Shown: piece after piece, positions 1-8,068 of the stretch
Layout: each line of letters starts with the position of its first letter
Numbering within the stretch: the first letter of the stretch is position 1
Assembly (NCBI GenBank): GCA_937907555.1
Contig: CALEST010000077.1
Coordinates: 1-33,675, forward strand
Reading direction: 5' to 3'
Origin: an uncultured Sediminibacterium sp.
GTDB lineage: Bacteria > Bacteroidota > Bacteroidia > Chitinophagales > Chitinophagaceae
DNA length: 33,675 nucleotides
The notes under the pieces: generated by a model
What the model was told of the DNA's origin: nothing
Databases searched by the model: none
Seen by the model: only the letters and a program-made list of their open reading frames with translations
Translations under genes and position numbers: made by a program

Positions 1-65
1 ACCTTACTGCGGAAGAGTTTGATCAGTGGGTGGTGCCTTCGCAAATGGTAGGTGAACTTAAGTAA
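1..65 (+). CDS. fumC: Class II fumarate hydratase, C-terminal fragment (partial at window start)
   Basis: Only the last 20 codons and a TAA stop are inside the window, read in the frame that starts at base 3. The peptide LTAEEFDQWVVPSQMVGELK matches the family's C-terminal tail, in which a conserved (E/D)FDxWVxPxxMVG segment ends the protein. Class II fumarases interconvert fumarate and malate in the TCA cycle in the cytoplasm. The gene converges on the TonB-dependent receptor to its right, and the two are separated by a large palindrome. Related superfamily members (aspartase, argininosuccinate lyase) are less likely because the WVxPxxMVG tail is typical of fumarase and aspartase only. With so little sequence the fumarase/aspartase choice is not fully settled. 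Confidence 0.7.
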   Translation, partial: LTAEEFDQWVVPSQMVGELK

Positions 66-73
66 TAATATTC

Positions 74-192
74 AAGAGGGCAAACATACTAACTCTCACT
101 GCTTTTTAATTCTAGCTTTTATACTTTTCAATCAGTAAAAAAATACTGAGCTAGAATTAAAAAAATGTTCGAATTAGCATGTTTGCCCTCTT
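74..192. repeat. 119-bp imperfect palindrome in a convergent intergenic region; possible bidirectional terminator
   Basis: The outer arms are 74-92 and 174-192 (19 bp, one mismatch, core AGAGGGCAAACAT / ATGTTTGCCCTCT). The inner arms are 103-117 and 149-163 (15 bp perfect, TTTTTAATTCTAGCT / AGCTAGAATTAAAAA). Both pairs are centred on base 133 and are separated by 10-nt spacers on each side, so they form one long hairpin. A small extra hairpin CAGTA/TACTG (133-137 and 144-148) sits in the apical part. The element lies between the fumarase stop (65) and the end of the facing receptor gene (262), where a bidirectional terminator is expected. The T and A runs lie inside the stem rather than after it, so a small palindromic repeat element is also possible. 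Confidence 0.75.
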
Positions 193-261
193 CTATTATA
201 TATCACGTTGGAGTGCGTATGCTTGAAATTTGAGAAATGCTCGAATCAACAAGAGTGGGTT

Positions 262-2679
262 TTAAAACTTATGCGTTAACCCTATTCTAAAAACCTGTGT
301 TTCATAATAGTCATTGCTGACTAATGTAAATCCTGCACCTTTTATTTCACGTTTTACCCGCATGGTGTTCAATAGATCACTTGCATTTATCAAAAGTTCT
401 GTTTTCTTATCCCTTAATTGTTTTTTGAATCCAATATCCAAAGAGTATCGTGAGCCCACTTTTCCCTGTGGGATTAAATCCGGGGCCAGGTATATGCTGG
501 CTACCTGCAGTTCGGAATTGGGAGAAAGCTTAAACGTACCATTCAATTTAAAATTACCAGAAGTTAGCTTGTCTTGGGCTGCCGTATAAAGGGAGGGAAC
601 CGGATATTTATTCACCACACTAAATGCCTCTATGATGTTCTGATATATATTCAGGTTAGCATTTAGTGAGAAAACATTTGAAAAGGAATTTTGCCAAATG
701 AATTCTACCCCCGTGTTACTACTGTTTCCGGCATTTTGGAAAACGTTATAAATCAAAGTACTGGGAGGCACTTGCGTGGCAATTCTGGTAATTGTTGCTT
801 TTGTGTTTTTCCGATAGGCTGCAGCATAAAAAAAACCTTTATTATAAGATGTTTTATAGCCCAATTCAATAGAGTTGGTGAATTGTGGCTTCAAGCCCGG
901 ATTGCCTACTTTGATAATTTCGGCATCATCGTACTTAGGGAAGATTCTAATATCCACTTCGTTTGGCCTATCCACCCTTCGGGTATAAAATAAAGAGATT
1001 TTACTTTGCTCATTAAATTTATAAGCCAGCCGAATATTAGGAAAAGGTTCAGTATAATTGTATCCATCACTTTTGTACGTATTGTGATTGGGATTTACTT
1101 TATACTTTAAGTTTACATATTCTACCCTTACGCCTGCTTCAGCTTCTATCTTTTCATTTTCAAAAACATAATTGGTATAAGCTGCAGGAATTACTTCAGA
1201 ATAAGTTGCCTGACCGCCAGCACCTGTATCCAAAGGCGAGTTAATTCCCGGCTTAAAAGTCATATTGGTTGGAATATTACGATACCTGAATTTTACCCCA
1301 GCTTCAATATGTCCGTATGATAAAGGCTTGGTATAATCTAGATTAAAGTCTGAAACATGTTCGTCAGATAGCAACTTAAAAGAGTCTAGTCCAATATAGG
1401 TTGGCATTTTATTTTCGAAGAAATACTTCTCGTCTTCGCGGTGAAAAGTGTAATTATACCCAATGTTGAGTTGATGACCGGGTTGACTAAACTTGTGAAC
1501 ATAATTAACCGAAGCCATTATAGTTGTCTTTAACTCATCTTCTAAAAATTGCCACAATCGTAAGCGATTGGATAAATCTTTATTAAAAAAAGGCTCATCC
1601 CCCCTATCCATTATTTTTTCAGTACCATAAAGCGCTGAAACAGAAAATTGGTCATTCTCACTAATATTCCAGTCTAAACCTGCTTTGGAAGTAAGAAAGT
1701 GTGTATTACGATTTCGTTTTGTCTGTTGATTAATAACCGTTCCGTCTTGATAGGTTCTGGTTACAAATTCGTTTTTATTCAATGTTTCCGTATACAACCA
1801 ATCTCCTTGAAAAAAAGCATTGATTTTTTTCTTACGGTAATTAAGCGATAAAGAAGGATTGATTTTGGGAGTGCGTTGGTATTGTGGACGAATTTCTGGC
1901 AGGTTTTCCTTTTTTTGCCAAAGGGCTCCTAAACCTGTTGTTAGTCCTACTTTACCGTTAAAACCTTCCTGCTTGTATTTTTTGAAAATAATATTGATAA
2001 TCCCTGCGGCCCCATTTGCATCGAATTTAGCAGATGGATTGTTGATAATTTCAATTTTTTCAATTGCAGATGCGGGTAAATTTTCTAAACCAGACTGACT
2101 ATTAAAACCTGTTAAAGCCGTTTGACGTCCATCAATCAGAATGGCGACCTTATCACTTCCCCGCAATGCAACCTTACCATCTTGACCACTGGTTATTCCG
2201 GGCAAGTTTTTCAAAGCTTGCAACACCGAACCTCCTGTTTGGCTGATATTGTTGGCCAGAGAATAGGTCTTTTTATCCATTGCATTATTGAGATCATTTT
2301 GCTTGCTGGAATTAACCACTACTTCTTGTAAAGTATTTGTAGTTGCTATTAATTCTGTAACGCCTAAATCTAAAAATGCACTTAATGATCCTATCAGTAT
2401 GCTCTTACTAAGCTTTTCAAAACCTACTGTTTGGTACTCAACAATGTAATTACCCGCAGGAACAGCATTGAGCACAAATCTCCCTTGCTCGTTAGCTACC
2501 GTACCGGTAACAAATGAGGAATCTACTTTTTTCTTCAATATAATATTCACAAATGCCAAGGGTGATTTATCCCTGGCATTCATAACCTGCCCAGAAAGTG
2601 TAATATTCTGCTTTTGTGCTGCAAGGGCAAATGGCAATGCAAAAAATAAAAAGAAATATATTTTTGAAATTCTGCTCAT
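262..2679 (-). CDS. TonB-dependent outer-membrane receptor with N-terminal carboxypeptidase-regulatory-like domain (outer membrane beta-barrel family)
   Basis: The 805-residue protein has a signal peptide (about 1-21, ending ALA-AQ). A carboxypeptidase-regulatory-like beta-sandwich follows at about 25-108 (ITLSGQVMNARDKSPLAFVNI...). The plug is at about 135-232, with LKNLPGITSGQDGKVALRG, ILIDGRQT and the AGIINIIFKK end. A large beta-barrel runs to the C-terminal GLTHKF, which ends in an aromatic residue. The layout matches Bacteroidota receptors of the OMP_b-brl_3 type, which take up ligands in a TonB-dependent way. The substrate cannot be read from the sequence, and no SusD partner is present. 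It starts 9 bp after the PepSY-like gene, so the two are probably co-transcribed, and the kinase/regulator pair upstream suggests signal-dependent expression. Confidence 0.88.
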   Translation of the reverse strand: MSRISKIYFFLFFALPFALAAQKQNITLSGQVMNARDKSPLAFVNIILKKKVDSSFVTGTVANEQGRFVLNAVPAGNYIVEYQTVGFEKLSKSILIGSLSAFLDLGVTELIATTNTLQEVVVNSSKQNDLNNAMDKKTYSLANNISQTGGSVLQALKNLPGITSGQDGKVALRGSDKVAILIDGRQTALTGFNSQSGLENLPASAIEKIEIINNPSAKFDANGAAGIINIIFKKYKQEGFNGKVGLTTGLGALWQKKENLPEIRPQYQRTPKINPSLSLNYRKKKINAFFQGDWLYTETLNKNEFVTRTYQDGTVINQQTKRNRNTHFLTSKAGLDWNISENDQFSVSALYGTEKIMDRGDEPFFNKDLSNRLRLWQFLEDELKTTIMASVNYVHKFSQPGHQLNIGYNYTFHREDEKYFFENKMPTYIGLDSFKLLSDEHVSDFNLDYTKPLSYGHIEAGVKFRYRNIPTNMTFKPGINSPLDTGAGGQATYSEVIPAAYTNYVFENEKIEAEAGVRVEYVNLKYKVNPNHNTYKSDGYNYTEPFPNIRLAYKFNEQSKISLFYTRRVDRPNEVDIRIFPKYDDAEIIKVGNPGLKPQFTNSIELGYKTSYNKGFFYAAAYRKNTKATITRIATQVPPSTLIYNVFQNAGNSSNTGVEFIWQNSFSNVFSLNANLNIYQNIIEAFSVVNKYPVPSLYTAAQDKLTSGNFKLNGTFKLSPNSELQVASIYLAPDLIPQGKVGSRYSLDIGFKKQLRDKKTELLINASDLLNTMRVKREIKGAGFTLVSNDYYETQVFRIGLTHKF

Positions 2680-2688
2680 TTTAGTCCC

Positions 2689-3108
2689 TTAATTCTTCTT
2701 TACTAAATTACCATTTGTATCAAACAATAAATCTTTACCCTTAACCTCTAATTCATATACAACCTCCCCATTCTGTCTGGTAATTTTTGCCATTTCCTTG
2801 ATGGTAGTCTTTGGATAGTTTTTTTGCATATAAGCTAAAGCTGCAGCAGGCACCATGTTGGCTGCAATTTCTTCTTCGGTTTCAAGAATTTCTCCTTTGG
2901 CATTCAACAGAATGGAAATGCTTCGATTTTCTACACTAAAACTGGCTTCAAAATCATTGCCTTCCTTATCCCACTTTACTACGGTTGCTTTTGGGAATTT
3001 TGCCGTTAACCCAGATTGAACTGCTTTGGGAACCTTTGAAGCTGGAACAGACTGAGCAAATAGGCCTGTAGCCAATGTAACCGCTAAAATCAATGGTAAG
3101 TGTTTCAT
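2689..3108 (-). CDS. Secreted PepSY-like domain protein
   Basis: From ATG 3108 the protein has 139 residues. The longer frame begins with TTG at 3120, and I reject it because the ATG gives a clean signal peptide MKHLPLILAVTLATGLFAQS. The mature part holds two similar halves of about 55 residues. Each has an A(x)FPKAT-type or A(x)KNYPKT-type helix followed by beta strands, ending LLNAKGEIL in the first and LLFDTNGNLVKKN in the second. This is the PepSY-like fold common in small periplasmic Bacteroidota proteins. The biochemical function is unknown; binding or inhibition of a periplasmic partner is the usual guess. It sits between a histidine kinase and a TonB receptor, with a probable regulator box 22 bp before its start, so it may belong to their signal circuit. 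Confidence 0.75.
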   Translation of the reverse strand: MKHLPLILAVTLATGLFAQSVPASKVPKAVQSGLTAKFPKATVVKWDKEGNDFEASFSVENRSISILLNAKGEILETEEEIAANMVPAAALAYMQKNYPKTTIKEMAKITRQNGEVVYELEVKGKDLLFDTNGNLVKKN

Positions 3109-3130
3109 TTTTAATGTCAAAATTGCAAAG

Positions 3131-3153
3131 AGATTCTGAAGAAATCTTGAATT
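3131..3153 (-). promoter_or_regulatory. Putative response-regulator box upstream of the PepSY-like/TonB receptor genes
   Basis: On the minus strand the site reads AATTCA, AG, then ATTTCTTCAGAATCT. It contains TTCA half-sites exactly 11 bp apart, the direct-repeat geometry known for OmpR/PhoB-type dimers. The same 23-bp sequence, with two differences, occurs at 5106-5128 before the response-regulator gene. It touches the last base of the kinase stop codon and ends 22 bp before the PepSY ATG. Binding by the neighbouring regulator is inference. Confidence 0.5.
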
Positions 3154-4418
3154 TAAAATCTGACCTTAAATTGATGGTATCCATCCTTATATTGGTAATC
3201 GATTGTCCATTGATAGAGATCAGTAATTTTCTTTATAATAGATAACCCTAGACCGGAGCTATTTTCACCGACGTTCTGCATAGAAAACCTTTTAAACAAT
3301 AGTTCTTTACGCAAAGCCTTATCCATTCCATCATTATCAAAAAAAAGGATATTATTGGCTATCGAAATCCGAATGAATCCATTTTGCAGATTATACTTAA
3401 TAGCATTAAGAAATAAATTGCTGATTAAAATATCCAATAAGACTGTGTTTGCATTTAATGTAATGTCAGAAGCATAAGACGTTTCAATTTGTATTTGCTT
3501 AGCGGCTGCCTGTTCCTTAAAGAATTCAATGTTTTTTGACAGAGCCCCGATTAATGAAATTGATTCCGATTGCTGATAACTATTGTTTTCAATTTTAGAC
3601 AATAGCAATAGGTTTTTGTTGATTCTAAAAAGCTTAGATACATTATCATTAATGGAATTAATAATGGCATAATGCTCCTCCTTTAAATCGGGGTATTGCA
3701 TCAATGCATCTACTTTAGCCTTAAATACAGCCAGAGGGGTTTGTAATTCGTGTGCAGCATTCTCTATAAACTCTTTTTGATTTTGATAAATAAGCAAATT
3801 TTTCTCAATCAGTTTCTTCACACTGTTATTGAGTCGATCAAATTCTGCAACACTTGATTGTATTTCGGTATAAGTAAAGCTTTTATCAATTTCAAATGCT
3901 TCAATCTGATCGAGTGCTCTATAAAAAGGTTGCCAAAGTGATACTGAAAATATTTTTGTGATGAAGAGAATCCCGAGTACCAATAAAAGTAAAATACCAA
4001 GAAACAATAAAAAGATATTGCGGATGATATCTTCATTTTCAACCAGATTAAATTTTGAGGAAAACTGATAGAATTTACCATCTAACACAATGGTAGAATT
4101 CAATACCCGATATGGCTCTAATTCTGCCTCTAAAGAATCATAATAATTGGTAGTAAAAAAGCTGTCCTTCTGAAATGTATTAATGGGAGTCAGCTGAATA
4201 TTTCTATTGAACTTGTTCCAATTAACAACGTCATTCTGTGAAAAATTCGGCAGGATATTAATAACAAACTCATTTCTGTGCAATTGCAACGTATCGTCAG
4301 CTTCACGTTGATACAACTGCTGAATTACAAAATAAAAAACAGGAGATGCAATTACAAACAAGATAACTGCGTAATAAAGGTAAAACCTTAGCGTTTTATG
4401 GAGCAACTTAGCTTTCAT
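3153..4418 (-). CDS. Membrane sensor histidine kinase
   Basis: From ATG 4418 the protein has 421 residues. A longer frame from GTG 4469 would extend far into the regulator gene and is unlikely. It has two membrane segments (about 12-34 and 134-155) around a periplasmic sensor region of about 100 residues with no family I recognise. The HisKA segment carries NAAHELQTPLA with the phospho-accepting His223. The ATPase domain has an N box (LFLNAIKYN, about 335-343), a G1 box (DNDG, 361-364) and a G2 box (SSGLGLSIIKKI, about 387-398). It autophosphorylates and passes the phosphate to the response regulator encoded just upstream, whose stop codon it overlaps by 11 bp, indicating translational coupling. 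The signal is unknown. Confidence 0.9.
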   Translation of the reverse strand: MKAKLLHKTLRFYLYYAVILFVIASPVFYFVIQQLYQREADDTLQLHRNEFVINILPNFSQNDVVNWNKFNRNIQLTPINTFQKDSFFTTNYYDSLEAELEPYRVLNSTIVLDGKFYQFSSKFNLVENEDIIRNIFLLFLGILLLLVLGILFITKIFSVSLWQPFYRALDQIEAFEIDKSFTYTEIQSSVAEFDRLNNSVKKLIEKNLLIYQNQKEFIENAAHELQTPLAVFKAKVDALMQYPDLKEEHYAIINSINDNVSKLFRINKNLLLLSKIENNSYQQSESISLIGALSKNIEFFKEQAAAKQIQIETSYASDITLNANTVLLDILISNLFLNAIKYNLQNGFIRISIANNILFFDNDGMDKALRKELLFKRFSMQNVGENSSGLGLSIIKKITDLYQWTIDYQYKDGYHQFKVRF

Positions 4419-5088
4419 ATTCCCATTTATAGCCAAGCCCGTAAACTGACTTGATATAATCTCCTGCACCAGCTTGCATCAATTTCTTTTTTAGATTCTT
4501 AATATGGGCATATACAAAATCATGATTATCGAGCATATCAGCCATATCGCCTGAAAGATGCTCTGCAATGGCGTTTTTTGATAAAACCCGGTTTTTATTG
4601 CTGATTAAATAAAATAACAGATCGGTCTCTTTCTTGGTAAAATCTACAGGCTTCTGATGAACAAAAATCAGCTTTTCAAAATAATCTACTTCAATTTCAT
4701 TAAAAACCAAGCGATTACTACCACTGAACTTACGTCTTCTGATTAATGCCTGAATCCTTACCATCAACTCAGAAATATGAAAGGGCTTAATTAAAAAGTC
4801 GTCTGCACCCATTTGCAATCCCTCAATTCTGGTTTCAAGGGTGTCTTTGGCTGAAATAATAATTACGCCCTCCAATTTATTTTGAGAACGAATGGCTTTC
4901 AAGATGTCAAAGCCATTTCCATCAGGCAACATTAGATCTAATAGAATACAATCGTATTCATAAATACCTATTTTATCAAGTGCTGATTCCCTGGTACTTA
5001 CCCATTCGCAAAGAAAATCATGTTCCGATAAGAACTGACTTATGCTCATGGCAAGGTCTTTCTCATCTTCTATGATTAGAATTTTCAT
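4408..5088 (-). CDS. OmpR/PhoB-family response regulator
   Basis: I start at ATG 5088 (MKILIIEDEKD). An in-frame ATG at 5103 would add five residues, but it lies only 2 bp from the putative operator, while the chosen start is close to the spacing seen before the PepSY gene. The receiver domain (about 1-115) has the acidic pair ED (8-9), the phospho-acceptor Asp in LLDLMLPDGNGF, the switch residues SAKD and the KPF lysine. The C-terminal part (about 125-226) is a winged-helix DNA-binding domain ending in the typical SVYGLGYKW wing. The gene overlaps the kinase gene by 11 bp. Likely targets are its own promoter and the PepSY/receptor pair, through the shared 23-bp box. Confidence 0.92.
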   Translation of the reverse strand: MKILIIEDEKDLAMSISQFLSEHDFLCEWVSTRESALDKIGIYEYDCILLDLMLPDGNGFDILKAIRSQNKLEGVIIISAKDTLETRIEGLQMGADDFLIKPFHISELMVRIQALIRRRKFSGSNRLVFNEIEVDYFEKLIFVHQKPVDFTKKETDLLFYLISNKNRVLSKNAIAEHLSGDMADMLDNHDFVYAHIKNLKKKLMQAGAGDYIKSVYGLGYKWEYES

Positions 5089-5105
5089 ACCTAAAGGTAG
5101 CATTC

Positions 5106-5128
5106 AGATTCTGAAGAAATACTGAATT
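5106..5128 (-). promoter_or_regulatory. Putative response-regulator box upstream of the regulator/kinase operon
   Basis: On the minus strand the site reads AATTCA, GT, then ATTTCTTCAGAATCT. It is identical to the site at 3131-3153 except for two central bases, and it keeps the 11-bp spacing between TTCA half-sites. It overlaps the stop codon of the amidohydrolase gene (5127) and ends 17 bp before the chosen regulator start. Autoregulation of the two-component operon is the natural reading but is inferred. Confidence 0.5.
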
Positions 5129-6749
5129 AGTGCACTCTCTTACCACCCAGGTAAGTAGCTGTAACTTTTGTTTTCAGAATATCGGTATCAGGAACAGACA
5201 TTAAGTCTTTATCCAGAATAATAAAATCTGCCTTCTTCCCTGCTTCCAGGCTTCCCACTTCTTTGTCTAAAAATCCTGCTTTGGCAGCCCAGATGGTCAT
5301 ACCTTTAATGGTTTCTTCGCGGGTTAATGCATTCTCCATCTGAAATCCTTCTGCAGGATAGCCAGCTGCATCTTTACGCACTACCGCAGCAAGAAAGGTT
5401 TTAAAAGTGGAGATATCTTCTACAGGGAAATCAGTGCCCAATGGTATCCATCCATTCTGATTTAGTAAATCTTTAAATGCATAGGCACCTTTCATCCTTT
5501 CCTTTCCCAGTCTGGATTCTGCCCAATACATATCACTGGTTCCATGGGTAGGTTGTACAGAAGGAACCACATTCACTTTGCCAAACAATTGAAAATCTTC
5601 AGGCGCTACAATCTGTGCGTGTTCTATTCTCCAGCGTTTGTCATTTCCTGGTTGTAAATATTTGTTGTAGATATTTAAAATCTCTCTGTTGGCACTGTCT
5701 CCAATGGCATGGGTACACATTTGAAATTCAGTCTTGCTCAACACATTCGCCAGTGAGTCGTAATGGCTTTTGTTGCGCAATAAAAATCCTCCCCATCCAG
5801 GTTTATCGGAGTAATGTTTTAATAAGCAAGCACCACGGCTTCCAAGGGCACCGTCTGCATATACTTTGAACCCGTTTACGAATAACTTGTCTGTCTTATA
5901 AGGACCTTTCTTTAGATATACGTTATAGTTATCCGGATTATCAGAAAGCATCACATACAAACGCATGTTCAATTGATTGCTCTTGTGAAGACCATCCAAC
6001 AAATCAACATCCTGATGACTCAACCCGCAATCGGTAATGGTGGTTAATCCCTGTGCAAAGCAATTCTTCTCTGCTGTTTTTAACCAGGTTGCCCACTCTT
6101 CTTTGGTGGGTGCAGGAATCTTGGCATATACAGCGGCATCTCCATTGTCGATCATCACACCGGTTAAAACACCATTGATGGTTTCAATTTCTCCACCGAC
6201 AACCTTGTCACCTGGCTTTATGCCTGCCAGTTCTAAGGCTGCTGCATTGGCAATGGATGCATGTCCGTCTACCCGTTGAATTACTACTGGCGTTTTGGGG
6301 AAGTATTGATTTAGCAATTCGTTGGTTGGAAATTTTTTCCCAGGCCATTTATTCTGATCCCATCCTCTCCCCTGAATGAATTTAATTTCCGGATGTGCTT
6401 TGGCAAATGCGACTATGCGGTCTACTGTCTCTTCCCAGGTGCTTGTGTTATATAACTCCACCTGAAACAAAGAAGAAGCATATCCTAAAAAGTGCGCATG
6501 CGCGTCAATAAATCCAGGATACACCGCTGCTCCTTTGGCATCTACTACACTGTCCGCCTTGTATTTACCAGTGATGTCATCATTGGTTCCGGTTGCTACA
6601 ATTTTACCATCTTTAATAGCCATGGCTTCCACCACAGTAAAGGCAGAATCTACGGTATAAATTTTAGCGTGGTGTACAATAGTATCCACTTTATTTGAGT
6701 TGCACGCAGTTAGCGCTGCAACAAAAAGAAGGAAGAATATCTTTTTCAT
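5127..6749 (-). CDS. Lipoprotein amidohydrolase, YtcJ-like (Amidohydrolase_3 family)
   Basis: The 540-residue protein begins with a lipoprotein signal (lipobox LTAC, Cys16), so it is likely anchored in the cell envelope. The metal-dependent hydrolase fold shows HxH (His84, His86) in GFIDAHAHFLG and a probable metal-bridging Lys295 in NGFKVYADGALGSRG. Further metal ligands are His347 in CTHAIGD, His377 in RIEHAQI and Asp440 in PLGTDFPVED. The C-terminal strand ADFIILDKDL closes the small composite beta domain. Family members hydrolyse amide, formamide or similar bonds, and the substrate here cannot be told. It lies 10 bp after the ATPase gene and just before the regulator, but nothing else links it to either. 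Confidence 0.87.
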   Translation of the reverse strand: MKKIFFLLFVAALTACNSNKVDTIVHHAKIYTVDSAFTVVEAMAIKDGKIVATGTNDDITGKYKADSVVDAKGAAVYPGFIDAHAHFLGYASSLFQVELYNTSTWEETVDRIVAFAKAHPEIKFIQGRGWDQNKWPGKKFPTNELLNQYFPKTPVVIQRVDGHASIANAAALELAGIKPGDKVVGGEIETINGVLTGVMIDNGDAAVYAKIPAPTKEEWATWLKTAEKNCFAQGLTTITDCGLSHQDVDLLDGLHKSNQLNMRLYVMLSDNPDNYNVYLKKGPYKTDKLFVNGFKVYADGALGSRGACLLKHYSDKPGWGGFLLRNKSHYDSLANVLSKTEFQMCTHAIGDSANREILNIYNKYLQPGNDKRWRIEHAQIVAPEDFQLFGKVNVVPSVQPTHGTSDMYWAESRLGKERMKGAYAFKDLLNQNGWIPLGTDFPVEDISTFKTFLAAVVRKDAAGYPAEGFQMENALTREETIKGMTIWAAKAGFLDKEVGSLEAGKKADFIILDKDLMSVPDTDILKTKVTATYLGGKRVH

Positions 6750-6758
6750 TTGTATTTT

Positions 6759-7922
6759 TTAGAACTGATTAATTTGATTCCAGGGCAATAGGTTTTGATT
6801 GGGCTTTATTTCATCGGCTTTCTCTCCCCCGTAAATTAATAAAGTATTGGCATCCGGATGGTATTTGTTCCAATGATTTAACCCCTTTAGCATAGACGAA
6901 TCAACCTTTTTAGAAGATTTAATTTCCACAGCAAATAGTTCATCGTTTTTATGAACGAGTAAATCAACTTCATTTCCAGTGCTATCTCTATAAAAATACA
7001 TGGGCTTTGTATCCCCCTCATTTATTCGGTTTTTTTGAATTTCAGAGATAACCCAGTTTTCGAAAATAGCCCCGTATTGAGGGTGTTTTCTAAGTTGTGT
7101 TTTATTCTGTATTCCCAGCAGATAACATAATAATCCTGTATCATGAAAATACAATTTGGGACTCTTGATTAACCGCTTATTCGCATTGTTAAACCAGGGT
7201 TGCAATTGATAAACCAGGAAACTACTTTCTAATAAACCCAACCAGGAATATATCGTTTTTGTATCAACACCTGTCCCTTTTGCCAAAGCTTCTCTATTGA
7301 CCAACTGTCCTGCATAATTGGCACATAAAAATACAAACCGACTAAAAGTGGCTAAATCATTGATGTTTTTAAGCAGACGAATATCACGTTGCACATAGGT
7401 TTGCACATAACTTTCTAACCAGACGGTTGGCTGTAACTTTTCCTGCCATATTTCCGGATAGCCCCCATTTATTATTAGCTCATCAACTGTTTCTGAAGGC
7501 AAACCTGCTGACAATATTTCCTCAAAACTCAGCGGCAATAAAGACAAATATCCAGCTCTCCCTGCTAAAGATTGCGACACCTGTTCCTGGAGTAAAAAGT
7601 TATTAGAGCCCGTTAATATGTACTGGCCACGTTGGGTATTTTTATCCAGCATTTCCTGCAGATACCTGAATATTAAAGGCACTCTCTGCACTTCATCAAA
7701 TATGGCTCCCTTGCTATAAGTTTTTAAGAAAATCTCTGGATTTTCCAGAAAGGCTACTTGAGTAGAAGGAGTTTCAAAATTGACATAGGGCTTGTCTTTA
7801 AACAGCATCTTACTCAAAGTAGTTTTACCACTTTGCCTTGGTCCTGTAATACATAAGGCCCTGAACTGACTTAATTTAAATTCAGCCTGAGCAAAAATCT
7901 CCCTTTTAATCAATTTTGCCAT
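6759..7922 (-). CDS. AAA-type ATPase with DUF4143 domain
   Basis: From ATG 7922 the protein has 387 residues; the frame extends to a TTG at 7949, which would run into the first upstream repeat. The N-terminal ATPase has Walker A GPRQSGKTT (27-35) and Walker B AIFDE (Asp76, Glu77), followed by the sensor segment YILTGSNNFLL. The DUF4143 part includes the YVQRDIRLL helix. The C-terminal segment GNEVDLLV ... LFAVEIKSSK has the D...ExK pattern of a PD-(D/E)XK nuclease-like fold. The cellular role of this very common family is unknown, although genes of this type vary between strains and are often seen as accessory. Its upstream region carries three 37-bp direct repeats that contain the likely promoter. 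Confidence 0.88.
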   Translation of the reverse strand: MAKLIKREIFAQAEFKLSQFRALCITGPRQSGKTTLSKMLFKDKPYVNFETPSTQVAFLENPEIFLKTYSKGAIFDEVQRVPLIFRYLQEMLDKNTQRGQYILTGSNNFLLQEQVSQSLAGRAGYLSLLPLSFEEILSAGLPSETVDELIINGGYPEIWQEKLQPTVWLESYVQTYVQRDIRLLKNINDLATFSRFVFLCANYAGQLVNREALAKGTGVDTKTIYSWLGLLESSFLVYQLQPWFNNANKRLIKSPKLYFHDTGLLCYLLGIQNKTQLRKHPQYGAIFENWVISEIQKNRINEGDTKPMYFYRDSTGNEVDLLVHKNDELFAVEIKSSKKVDSSMLKGLNHWNKYHPDANTLLIYGGEKADEIKPNQNLLPWNQINQF

Positions 7923-7942
7923 ATCGCCCTGTTTTGATAACA

Positions 7943-8053
7943 GAATCAAACTCCAGATTTACAAAAATATGCAAAAATGGAATCCGACTCCAGATTTACA
8001 AATATATGTAAAAATGGAATCCGACTCCAGATTTACAAAAAATTGCAAAAATG
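7943..8053. repeat. Three tandem 37-bp direct repeats upstream of the DUF4143 ATPase gene
   Basis: The units are 7943-7979, 7980-8016 and 8017-8053, and a broken fourth begins at 8054 (GAATTGG). Units 2 and 3 differ at only three positions. Each unit holds CGACTCCAGATTTACA followed by an AT tract and AAAAATG. Two near-palindromes appear: GGAATCCGACTCC across the unit junctions, and TTTACA...TGTAAA (perfect in unit 2) inside the unit. This organisation looks like a multi-copy operator for the downstream ATPase gene or an iteron-like protein array. It is too short and regular to be a CRISPR array. Confidence 0.85.
7962..7969 (-). promoter_or_regulatory. Candidate -7 promoter element (TATTTTTG) for the DUF4143 ATPase gene
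   Basis: On the minus strand the first repeat unit contains TATTTTTG, matching the Bacteroidota -7 consensus TAnnTTTG. This would place the transcript start about 30 nt before ATG 7922. The second unit contains a second match (TATATTTG), but the third does not. No clear -33 element is visible, so this is a motif match only. Confidence 0.35.
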
Positions 8054-8068
8054 GAATTGGGCGTCTAT

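Noticed and set aside
7943..8053. CRISPR array
   Set aside because: The 37-bp units are directly adjacent with no spacers, and no cas genes are present.
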